Part shown: positions 12,699 through 23,700 of the stretch, in pieces | Layout: every line of letters starts with the position of its first letter | Numbering within the stretch: position 1 is the first letter of the stretch | Source: Nemertoderma westbladi | Taxonomy: Eukaryota; Xenacoelomorpha; Nemertodermatida; Nemertodermatidae | Reading direction: 5' to 3' | Assembly (NCBI GenBank): GCA_032718475.1 | Contig: JAUCBJ010008295.1 | Coordinates: 1-64,000 of the forward strand | DNA length: 64,000 nucleotides | Position numbers and translations under genes: made by a program | Notes under the pieces: model-generated | The model's input: only the letters and a program-made list of their open reading frames with translations | Told to the model about the DNA's origin: nothing | The model's database searches: none

Positions 12699-12836
12699 GA
12701 TAGAAATGAGGTATCTGGTCGGAAAAGTTGTGCAAAGGGGCGCCTCAAAGCCGATAGTCCTGAAGAACGTGTTGGGAAGTGGAAAAATCACTTCAGCAAC
12801 TTGCTTGGGCAGCCACCAAACATCGAGAAAATATAA
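12699..12836 (+). mobile_element. RTE-like non-LTR retrotransposon scrap (pre-RT linker)
   Basis: The plus frame from 12699 reads NEVSGRKSCAKG, then DSPEERVGKWKNHFSNLLGQ, then PPNIEKI and a stop at 12836. This matches the well-known NEISGRK...EER...W..HF..LLG.PP segment that precedes the reverse transcriptase in RTE-type LINEs. Only about 45 codons survive. Confidence 0.7.
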
Positions 12837-13042
12837 TTCAATTACCAATTAATTTCGCCCCTCGCGGCATCCTCAGGGTTCGCAACAACAACAAGCTCTA
12901 TCGTACTACTAAATCGAACCAACTACATTAATCTGATAATTACAGAGTTTCAACTCACTACTGCAGTAGCCGACAGTACTGCAGTACCGGTACCTTAGTA
13001 CAAGCAATTAATGTTGAGACGTTAAATCAACAAACCAAAGGT
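12837..13042. other. Short spacer containing the left 10-bp flank of the foldback element
   Basis: Non-coding. It ends with AACCAAAGGT (13033-13042), which recurs at 15064-15073 on the other side of the foldback structure. Confidence 0.5.
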
Positions 13043-15063
13043 TATATTGAAAAATATCGAGACATGAAAAATATCGAGAGTAAAAATAACGCGAGTAAAA
13101 ACATCGAGTGTTGAAAAATAACGATAATATCGAGAGTTCAAAAAATATCGAGGGTAAAAATACCGAGAGTAAAAATACCGAGTGTTGAAAAATATCGAGA
13201 GTAAAAATATCGAGTGTTGAAAAATATCGAGAGTAAAAATATCGAGTGTTGAAAAATATCGAGAGTAAAAATATCGAGTGTTGAAAAATATCGAGAGTAA
13301 AAATATCGAGTGTTGAAAAATATCGAGAGTAAAAATATCGAGTGTTGAAAAATATCGAGAGTAAAAATATCGAGTGTTGAAAAATATCGAGAGTAAAAAT
13401 ATCGAGTGTTGAAAAATATCGAGAGTAAAAATATCGAGTGTTGAAAAATATCGAGAGTAAAAATATCGAGTGTTGAAAAATATCGAGAGTAAAAATATCG
13501 AGTGTTGAAAAATATCGAGAGTAAAAATATCGAGTGTTGAAAAATATCGAGAGTAAAAATATCGAGTGTTGAAAAATATTGAGAGTAAAAATATCGAGTG
13601 TTGAAAATTATATAGAATGTTGAAAAATATCGAGAGTAAAAATATCGATAGTAACAATTTTTTTAAATAAGGGTTGTAGGGGTTTGATAATTTTTTTTAC
13701 TAAAAATGTTCTAGAACAATAATATTTATCAACATTTGGTAGCTTATACAGTACGTGTTCTAATATAATATTTAACAATATTTATAATATTTATCAAAAT
13801 TTATAGCTAGCACCTCTTTTATAATATTTATTTAAAAAAATAGCAAAAACTAGCTAGTATAATAAATCAGGTAAATGGGTACCCAAGGTGTATTACATAA
13901 TGCCATTCACTTGCACTGTTGTAACCCATGCACTGCAATATTGTTCCATAATTCTAAATAAAATGCTCAAGCAAAATGCAATATTTTTACTCTCGATATT
14001 TTTCAACACTCGATATTTTTCAACACTCGATATTTTTACTCTCGATATTTTTCAACACTCGATATTTTCAACACTCTATATTTTTAGTCTCGATATTTTT
14101 ACTCTCGATATTTTTCAACACTCGATATTTTTATTCTCGATATTTTTCAACACTCGATATTTTTACTCTCGATATTTTTCAACACTCGATATTTTTACTC
14201 TCGATATTTTTCAACACTCTATATTTTTACTCTCGATATTTTTACTCTCGATATTTTTCAACACTCGATATTTTTACTCTCAATAGTTTTACTCTCGATA
14301 TTTTTCAACACTCGATAATTTTCAACACTCGATATTTTTACTCTCGATATTTTTCAACACTCGATATTTTTACTCTCGATATTTTTCAACACTCGATATT
14401 TTTCAACACTCGATATTTTTACTCTCAATAGTTTTACTCTCGATATTTTTCAACACTCGATAATTTTCAACACTCGATATTTTTACTCTCGATATTTTTC
14501 AACACTCGATATTTTTACTCTCGATATTTTTCAACACTCTATATTTTTACTCTCGATATTTTTCAACACTCGATATTTTTACTCTCAATAGTTTTACTCT
14601 CGATATTTTTCAACACTCGATAATTTTCAACACTCGATATTTTTACTCTCGATATTTTTCAACACTCGATATTTTTACTCTCGATATTTTTCAACACTCG
14701 ATATTTTTCAACACTCTATATTTTTACTCTCGATATTTTTACTCTCGATATTTTTCAACACTCGATATTTTTACTCTCAATAGTTTTACTCTCGATATTT
14801 TTCAACACTCGATAATTTTCAACACTCGATATTTTTACTCTCGATATTTTTCAACACTCGATATTTTTACTCTCGATATTTTTCAACACTCGATATTTTT
14901 CAACACTCGTTATTTTCGATATTTTTCATCTCGCGTTATTTTTACTCTAGATATTTTTTAATCACGTTAATTTTCAACACTCGTTATTTTTACTCTCGAT
15001 ATTTTTACTCTCGTTATTTTTACTCTCGATATTTTTCAAGTCTCGATATTTTTCACCATTACC
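13043..15063. mobile_element. Foldback-type element with arms of short tandem repeats in opposite orientation
   Basis: The left arm (13043-13653) is a tandem array of a roughly 32-bp dimer, AAAAATATCGAGAGT plus AAAAATATCGAGTGTTG. The right arm (13981-15063) is the same array in reverse complement. A unique AT-rich spacer (13654-13980) lies between. The outermost units of both arms share the same odd variants: GAAAAATATCGAGAC[A/T]TG, then AAAAATATCGAGAGT, then AAAAATAACG. So the ends are true inverted repeats and not two unrelated arrays. The structure is flanked by the 10-bp direct repeat AACCAAAGGT. Long inverted repeats made of short tandem units with 8-10 bp target duplications are the hallmark of foldback (FB/Galileo-like) elements. 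No transposase is encoded. Frames in the arms are artefacts. Confidence 0.7.
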
Positions 15064-15104
15064 AACCAAAGGTGTACATACATTTAAATCAGTAGAGTAT
15101 GTAG

Positions 15105-16375
15105 GAGAAAATCAGACGGACATTCATATTGTACAGTAGGGGGCATTTATTACAGCTACAGTATAACAGTAGTAGGATGGGTCCAATTAAATATAGGACA
15201 ATAAATTTATTTCAGTAACGTTTCGTTCGGGCCACAAGGAAAACGTACTGTAGAAAAAGACCGGACGTATAAAGTTATTAGTATTATGACTACAATTTCG
15301 CCCAATAACACTGTAAACTCATTTTATTCTACAGGGTGTTACAAGCACGATAACCAATCAAGGAAAACGTACTGTAGAAAAAACCGGCAATTTACAAAAT
15401 TATTAGCATTATAACTACATATTGCATCAAATAACACTGTAAAATCACTTAGTTCCACGGGGTGTTACAAGCACGATAACCAATCATGAAAAAACGCGGC
15501 CGTTATAACCTTGTATCTCCAATGAAAAACATACGGTATTTTCAGCACACATGTATACTGTATGTAAAATTTGAGTTGGGACATTTGAGTCAATGTGTAG
15601 GCAAAGCCCATCAGCTTTCATATTGTACAGTAGGGTGGAACTGTTTCAGCATAAAAATATAAACCACAAGGAAAACGTAGGTATTTTCAGCACACATGTA
15701 CTGTATGTAAAATTAGAGTTGGGGCATTTAAATGAAAAATGTAGGCAAGACCAAACGGGATTCATATTGTACAGTAGGGTGGAACTTCTATCACAGGGAA
15801 AACGTACTGTAGAAAAAAACCGGAAGTTACAAAATTATTAGCATTATAACTACATATTGCATCAAATAACACTGTAAAATCACTTAGTTCCACGGGGTGT
15901 TACAAGCACGATAACCAATCATGAAAGAATGCGGCCGTTATAACCTTGTATTTCCAATGGAAAACATACGGTATTTTCAGCACAAATGTACTGTATGTTT
16001 AAATTTGATTTGGGACATTTGAGTCAATATGTAGGCAAAGCCCACCAGTATTCGTATTGTACAGTAGGGTGGAACTGTTTCAGCATAAAAAAAAAGATTT
16101 ATATAAACCACAAGGAAAACGTACTGTAGAAAAAACTGGAAGTTAAGTAGGGTGGAACTGTTTCAGCATAAAAAAAATATAAACCACAAGGAAAACGTAC
16201 TGTAGAAAAAACTGGAAGTTACAAAATTATTAGCATTATAACTACATATTGCATCAAATAACACTGTAGGATCATTTAGTTCCCCGGGGTATTACACTAA
16301 AAATAATGAGTTGATAAATATACAACTATACAGCTGGTCTCACTTTGTTCCACGGGGGGTTGAACTGAAAAATAT
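15105..16375. repeat. Complex, partly tandem duplicated region
   Basis: Blocks recur in the same orientation: TTCATATTGTACAGTAGG (about 15125, 15618, 15760, with a variant near 16050), GAAAACGTACTGTAGAAAAA (about 15238, 15363, 15798, 16116, 16191) and ACACTGTAAAATCACTTAG with GGGGTGTTACAAGCACG (about 15435, 15870; variants at 15310 and 16260). There is no gene. The region abuts the left end of BEL/Pao copy 2. Confidence 0.8.
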
Positions 16376-16516
16376 AATTCGCTTCCGCATGTACTCTTGA
16401 TTTGTTGTCCCGGAATTGGCGAAAAACCGTGATCCTAAAACTCTCCCAAGGGCACATACGGAAGTGTTCGCACAATAAAAACTCTGCTAGTTCATGGTAA
16501 TCTTGGGGTGGTTGTT

Positions 16517-17754
16517 TGTTCGCGCTTTCAGACCTTTGGCAGTTTAACCCGCCAAATTAGAATGTCTTCTAGATAATAAATCTGCTTTTTAGTCTATGAC
16601 AAGTATTTGATTCACTACACTAGTCGAAACCAATCCGTGCGCGACCATTCACCCGCTGGATATTCCCGGGAGATTGGGTTCGACGGTTTAATTTTTATTG
16701 CTATGTAAGCCTAATGTATTATTCGACTGACAGTATTATAATCTCTGACAATATTATTCACCTTCGGTAATATTAACAGTTCCTTTAGGACGTGGCGCTT
16801 TATCTATATAAACAGAGTTATGACTTAAACTACTCCCAACGATATGGCTTAATTATAATCCACATATATGACGCATTCTTTAGGAATTGCTTCTTTAACA
16901 GACTCACTCATACACTATGCTGCACAATACTGCACACTAATCTGCCAATCTTCACTGATTTTAGTCACATATAAAAGGAACACAGGCTGACTCATGTAGG
17001 GTCTATCAAATAACATTAGATTCACTTCAAACCACTTTAACATAAGTCACAATCGTTTATCTGTAACCCTTCTCTCTTACCTTCGGTATATCAAGAATAT
17101 TGGGTTTCGGGGTTGTTTATCGTTATTCCAAATATAATTATTCATCAACCATATTATGAAGAACTGACGGTAAATAGCAGTATAACAATATAAAAGTATG
17201 CACAATGTTACACAGTATGCAGTGTATGCAGTACTGCAGTATGCAGACATCAGTCATCAGTATGCAGTCCGTTTGTTAAAGGATATATGCCCTTTATAAT
17301 TAAACCTACTAGTGTACGACTAAAAAGCAGTACAGCACAAAATACTTCTAAGCCGTTCTTTCTTTGGCTCAAGACTGAATGTAAACACTGCACATAGGCA
17401 TTGCGTCATTTCTCGGAAATTTTCTGTACAAGGAGCCACAAAAACGCTCTCATTGGCTGACTGAACTGAGAGACGCCGTAGAACAAAGGAAATCAACACG
17501 TATGAATGTCAGCTGTTAACCGTAGTCATAGTAACTACTGTTCAAGAGTAGCTATCACCCCTTTGCGTCACGAATTGCCATAGAATCATAAAATATACCT
17601 TTCACAGTACACATACGGAGGAAATAGGTCTTAGATCCTCTAAAAACACCGATACAGCAATAATACGGTCTCTTACACTTATTAAATCAACTACAGAGTA
17701 TTTTAATGTAAAAGATAATAAAAATAACGGGGCAATTCAGCAAAGGCTTTTACA
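16517..17754 (-). repeat. 3' LTR of BEL/Pao copy 2
   Basis: 1238 bp, beginning TGTAAAAGCC and ending GCGCGAACA on the minus strand, as in copy 3. The LTR small ORF is interrupted here by a TAG (near 16914) that the other LTR of this copy lacks. Confidence 0.92.
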
Positions 17755-17832
17755 CCGCTCCCAGAAAATGGGATTTTCAGTCTATAAAATATAAAAATCA
17801 CAGTTTCTAAAACATAAAGATACTCTAAACAG

Positions 17833-18050
17833 TTAGTCTTTCTTGCGCGGACGGCGTTTACGCAGTTTCTTAAGATTAACAAGAGTCCTTTTCTCTTTGG
17901 GGGGAGCCACTTTACTAGGAGGGCCATAACTCCTGGGTGAAGGGTGCAATATGATTGCATCAGAAGGTGTAGGTTTATGGTCGAGGTATCTGCCGTTTCG
18001 ATATGCTTCTCCTCGAGCTGATTTTCCTCCGCTCGTAGCTGGATACGTTC
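17833..18050 (-). pseudogene. Remnant of BEL/Pao ORF5 C-terminus (copy 2)
   Basis: In the minus frame ending with TAA at 17833-17835 the sequence reads PTPSDAIILHPSPRSYGPPS and ends KLRKRRPRKKD, nearly identical to the end of ORF5 in copy 3. Upstream of about 18050 the similarity and frame are lost, so the zinc-knuckle part and ORF4 are absent. A different, longer frame crosses the same bases and continues into the LTR; it is a shadow. Confidence 0.6.
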
Positions 18051-18810
18051 ATCCAAAACTCTCGCAGAGAATAGGATCGTCCAAGTTCGATAACTTCTTA
18101 GAGATTCTGGATTTCCCAATCGAATTGAGATAAGGCCAATTCGTTTATCGATTGGACTTACTGTTATAACTTACGTTTATCTGAACAAACGCAGGTTTCT
18201 TTTTTGATCTTTATAGAATAGCGTTTAACTCGTTTCGTACAACGCTCTCCTTTACCTTGATGAGGGGTTGTATCGCGTTAAACGGGACGACCATACGGTT
18301 GGATAGTGATATTAGGTGTCTGCGTCACAATCCGGCTAGGTAAGATGGGCGGCTAGCTAGAAATCACTGTCGGAGTGTTACCGATTAATTGTTAGGGTAG
18401 CACTAGATCTTTGAACAGTGAATACAGTCCGCGAGGATCCGCGACACCACCAGGATCGCAGGTCTGAGGTCCAACTAAGGAATGAGGAGGTTTGACCGAG
18501 TATTCCGGGACTCTGATCGTAGGTTTACTCCAGGATCGTTCGAGCCGAGTGAGCATAGGTGATACGTCAACAAGTTTCGGTTTACATGGATGTTTATGTC
18601 TTTCCGTTTATTATTTGGGTCTAGGGCATTTATCGTAATAATACCAAAGACGCACGTCTGGTAGGGTAAACGCGGGTGACATTTATTTGTTGTTACAATG
18701 CTTCTATCAAGAATTCCAAATATACTTTGGAGTTACCGCGTCCATTTGTTTCTTTAGTGTCTTTTCTTTCGAGCCGATTTCGAATAGAATTTTCGCATTC
18801 GAATTTCAGT
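18051..18810 (-). other. Copy 2-specific segment between ORF3 and the ORF5 remnant
   Basis: This stretch replaces the hairpin region and ORF4/ORF5 body of copy 3. The first part (from 18810 down to about 18770) still aligns with the end of ORF3; the rest has no visible counterpart and no credible frame. It may be diverged element sequence or a filler from rearrangement. Confidence 0.4.
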
Positions 18811-19116
18811 TTATGGTTCCGACTCCGCTGGGCAGGATATATAGTCGACATAGTCCGTATTGTGTAAATCGATAGGATGACCAGTAGTTAAGAAGACCAT
18901 ATACGTACCATTACGCTGCGTATATCGAGCAGCGAATTTTCTATAGTCCAACTCGCGCGAGAGCTGCACTTGGGACATTGGCGGTTCGATATAACGACCA
19001 TCGTCCTCCGCAGCAGTTGGACTAACGTCGCCGCGTATTAAGCTATCAACAAACGCTTGTAAAAGTAGAGTATATCGCTCCCCGATACCAAGACCATCTT
19101 CTATCAACTCCGTCAT
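18811..19116 (-). pseudogene. BEL/Pao accessory ORF3, copy 2 version
   Basis: An ATG at 19116 starts MTELIEDGLGIGERYTLLLQ, matching ORF3 of copy 3 (MTELIEDDLGIRERYTLPLQ). Similarity runs through DGRYIEPPMSQ, ELDYRKFAARYTQRNGTYM and TGHPIDLHNTDYVD. Then an indel diverts the frame to YISCPAESEP and a stop, about 25 codons short of copy 3. The frame is open further upstream of the ATG, but that part contains a Val run from a GTT microsatellite and is not conserved. The sequence just before the ATG (TAGCAGAT) is conserved in both copies. Function unknown; retention of the frame in two diverged copies suggests it was selected in the family. Confidence 0.65.
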
Positions 19117-20768
19117 ATCTGCTATATATGAGTTTATCCATATTATAATGAGTTTATATTTAGGCGAGCGGGCGTCGCTGCCTATCCCAATCAACCCCGG
19201 ACAGTACGAGATCCTCAGCGCCGATGTGTCGTCGCCGCTGTACTTTCGCCAACGACGTAGCCGCACAACGACAACGACAACCGGCACAAGTCACTCAACT
19301 GTCCGTCCCAAAGGCTTAGATGTACTTCAGGTTTTCCTTGGAGAGTTAGGTTACCTTTACGATTGCGACTAGCTACTGTAAACACACCTTAGTAGTAACA
19401 TTCGCCTATAAACTCACAAATACCACACACACAACTTGTCACAAATTACACACACTCGGGCCATTTGTCCATTAGTCAATGCCTTCCAGAATGTCACTGT
19501 ATTATTATGTATCCTTGGATACTAGTAGTGCGCTATTTATTCCCTATGCTATTCAATGGGACAAGCTTTCTATTGTTCGTTTAACTCAATTCTAATTCTA
19601 GCGTGGTTGTTGCTATGGTGACATTATGCAAAGCTAGCGGTAGAATTAGAGTAATTCCAATGCATACAGATCTGGGATGTTATTTAATAGGAATTCTTTA
19701 ATAGTCAATGTTCTGTTTTATACATGACTTTATGAATTTTATCGGCTATTGACTATGTTTGGGAGACTTTCACACACTCATACGCATGCTAAGATAAATC
19801 TCCGCTCCCTTGATCTATTAATTAATGGAATTTTGGGAACTTTATAAATTGCGTAAAAATGGCAATTTATTAAATTCATTAAAAGGCATGAATTTAAATT
19901 GATTCCCTGAAATTTTATTATTTGATAATTAAATGGACATATTTGGATTCCAGAACATGTCTGGGGACACAAGATCCTTAATTCTATGACAATTGTCTTT
20001 TTAAGAATATCGGTAAATACTACGATATCTTAATTGACTAGAATTATTGAAGGATCTGAATTTTACAGATTTTGATTTATTAGATTTTGCAAATATTAAT
20101 TAATTAATATTTGAGATGGGCACCGATTTATTCCAGAACTTGTCTGGGGACGTTAACCACTGATTCTAGAATTTGTCTTTCAAGTATATCGGTGGGTGCC
20201 GCGATATCTTAATCGACTAGAATTACAGATGGTCAAAGGGTTTAACAGATTTATTTTGCGTTATACGCTACTGTTAAAGGGACATCACGCTACTATATGT
20301 ATTATTTAATATACGGTATGAGAGCAATATCGCACGAAGCAATGTCAGTGTGAAGAGGCAAGTCGTTTCCAAGGTCTACCCAGAGCTTGGTTTAGCCGAG
20401 ACACGAGGATCTGAACTTTGCATTCCTAATACTCTGCCTACCAATAATACTTAAATATAGTAGTGGCTTTATTGTACTTTAATAAGTACAGACATTTCAT
20501 CTTACTGTAGTTACGTATTTATAATATAATACGGACAGTAAGGAAAGAGAAAAATAATTATTTCTCGCCGTCGCACTAAATATAATATAAGTAATTACGT
20601 ACGTAATAAACACGAATATATTGCACTATTCTACAAAATAATCGCTAAATAATATTCTACTAAATTAAATAAAACGATTATAATAAAATTACATAGTAAT
20701 ACATACATAAATATAAAAATAATAATATAATATAAAATAATAGAGTCACACACCCACTCCATATGTTG
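19117..20768 (-). other. 3' non-coding region between pol and ORF3 (copy 2)
   Basis: AT-rich, collinear with 50787-52433 of copy 3. It contains two diverged direct repeats (about 20230-20090 and 20045-19905), each with ATTCTAG, AAGATATCG, a CCCAGACA tract and a ~CCGATAT box. No gene. Confidence 0.65.
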
Positions 20769-23700
20769 CTATGTTATGGAGTCCCTAGATGTTTGAAGGA
20801 TTAGGGAGGTGGTCGTGGGAAGAGAATCTTTCCTTCCACAGTTTCCGGAGAGTCCTCCATTCCCTTCCGATAAACACAAACGACCGACTGGGTGATTGAG
20901 TCGCTGCATCCTGAATACAATTCCAGGTTTCCTCTTCGTCCTGGAATAGTGACGATAGAAACATCGCTCAAAGTATATGACGGCGTCACAAAGCCGATTC
21001 CAGGAGCTATAGTGGTCCGTCGCTCTCTGCAGGAGAGGTGAGAGTCCCTGCGAGACGTCTGATGTTCCAGAGCTCCAATCGCTCTCTCTGATCTTCATGA
21101 AGGATCCACTCGCGGTGGGGAGGCCCAGATCCACGGCGTCGTCCCTGGCAACATGTAATACCGACAGATCTATCCCGGGTTCAAATAACTCCGATCCACC
21201 CGTCCGGGTTTCAGGTTCGACTTTCTCCGCTCCCTTGGCTGGTCTAATCTCAGTCGGAGTAAGATGGGGAGGACATTCATTCTCCTTACTCAGGAAGTCG
21301 GGTTCACCTAATCGGTCTGTAGTATCTGTCAGTTCTTGAGGAGTTGCTCCTCTGGAAGCGATGTCCGTTGGATTAAACTTCTTGGGGCAATATCTCCATT
21401 GATCTACATTGGAGCTAAGATTGTCATTATCTGAGGAGTGTGGTGTTCCCTCAGTTGGGTCGTCTCCCTCACTAGTATCATCTTCCCATTTACTCCGCTG
21501 GCAGACGCGATCTTGAAGCAGTCTTTCTCTGAGCGTTCTACGGGAAGGTCCAGTAAGGTACCAACCTACTCTAGTTCTTACCGCATAGGGCTGAAGTGGT
21601 TGCGGTTGAGCAGGTCGTTTCTCTAATGTCTCCAGCGCCTCATGCGCGTTTTGGCCGATGAGTATTTGCACTCCAGGATAATCAGTCTGGAATCGAGGTA
21701 TGTTAAGATGTTGGATGCTCTCATCCTCGTCCCAATTATAAAGGTCTGCTTGAGTAGTAGCGAAGTTCTTTATAGCCACCATTTTCACTGACCTTATGCT
21801 ATGTTCTCCTAGTTCGTCTTGTGGGGTGGACAACGCGCCTACATAATAATCAGCTGTTATTGTAGATTTCCAAACTTGCATAATGCCTGACATGTTGAGC
21901 TTAGTTTGGAACTTGGGTTGTCCAGCAAATATATCTTCGGCTAGCTCTTTATCGATGAATGTTCCTGTGCTACCGGAGTCCAGGAGGGCGTTCACTACAT
22001 AACTCCTTTAGGTCCGTGCACCCTTACCTGCACCACAGGAAACTCTCGGATTCCTAGATTGGAAGTTGGCGCTTTCCAAGATGGTTGTTGATCGGAAGTA
22101 GTTAAGGTAAGGTCGCTGTCTGTGTCCTTTCTCATGTACGAGTGCTCGATACACTGCGGTGGTGTTTATTAGGTAACAGGATTCGTTTTGGTCGGAGAAC
22201 TCGTCTGTATAGAATCCTTCCATCTCAGATTGATCAGTGTCGTTCACATCACTGAATTGGACATGTAGTTCGGACTCACTTACCTGACTCGGGCTGTTTC
22301 GTTCGAATTCCGTGTGCAACAAGATATGATGTTTTGCGCCGCACTTTGCACACCTTGCGTCGGAGTTACAGGTTCGCCGTTGGTGTCCTCGTCTGAGGCA
22401 ATTATAACACAACCGCTTATCCCACATGACTTCACGTCTATCCTCGAGTGATTTCCTCAGGAATTTATCACACGCATTTAAACGGTGGGGCCCGTCGCAC
22501 AGCACACATTTTGGCTTGATGTTACTTACTTTAACCTGTGCTATGTGGTGCACACTTGTTCTTTCCTCGGGCTTTCTCACCTGAATTCTCTTTAGGAGAC
22601 GTAGGAGGGGTTTTTTGTACCGGTTCCCTTCTGTCATTGGGTCGAGACTTGGATTTACTTACCTGATCTTTAGGCATTTTATTCACGTAATAAGATCTAT
22701 CCGTGTCCTTCCCGCTATCTTCTCCTTGAGAAGTCTGGCTTTCGCCGTCATCGGTATAACATACTGGTGTTATTTTTCTCCTAGAGACGGGTTTTTCACT
22801 TACCTTGTTTTCCGGTGTCTTCTCTCGGGACTGCTTGAGGAGTTGCAATTTCACTTCTCCATCCAAGAATGACATGAGATCAGCCATGGTAGGGTCTCGT
22901 CGTTGTTGTTCCATCATATAAAGTACTTTCTTATCCCAGCGTGTGCCTACCCCACCTTTCGGTAAAGTAGAAGCCACAGCTCCAATGACCATAGAACTTT
23001 GGTATTCATGAGACTTACCTAACCAATCTAATTGTCTACAGATCTCTTGAATCTCATCGGAAAACTCTATTATCCCACTGCTGATGAACTTTCTGGGCGC
23101 TACTAATTTTGCATATAAATACTTAGCGATATTATTCCTATTACCATACCTGATGTTTAGTGTATCCCAAACTTGTCTTAATCCGTCTGGATGTCCAATA
23201 AACTTTAACGCCATTAACTTGGGAGATCCTTCCAAGCACTCGATGAGGTATCTCAGTTTTTCTCCATTAGATAGTACAGAGTTCTGTATGTTATCTTTGT
23301 AATATTCATTAAAAGGTAACCATTTCATCTCATCTCCATTGAACTTGACGATCTCTCCAACCTTTACCGCTTGCCGGGCTTCGGTTCTAGCCATTTGACG
23401 CGTAAAACTTTCTTGGGCCATTGTGCTATTTAATATCGAGTTATCGGTATATAAATTTCTCGGATTATGATCCGGTCTATAGGGAATATCACTATCAACA
23501 GGTCTATAATTACCCTTAATAGGGTTCACTATAGGAGTTTCTACTTCGCTAGCAGTATAGATGCGTGTAGGCTCCACACCTTGCGCATGAGATACTTCAG
23601 ACCTAACGGGTTGACACATTGTTACAGAGGGTGGTGGTATACCCTTTTGGGTGTTTACTAATTTATCGCGTTCAAGCGCGATACTTTGCTGCACTTCTTG

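Noticed and set aside
13022-13657. 211-codon minus frame with FLLSIFFNTRYFYSRYFSTL
   Set aside because: Lies wholly in the left foldback arm; sequence is a translation of the 32-bp repeat.
20769-21995. An intact 408-codon protease/pol gene in copy 2
   Set aside because: Its first codon is GTG within the gag-pol frame, and it joins three pieces across two deletions; it is part of the pseudogene.
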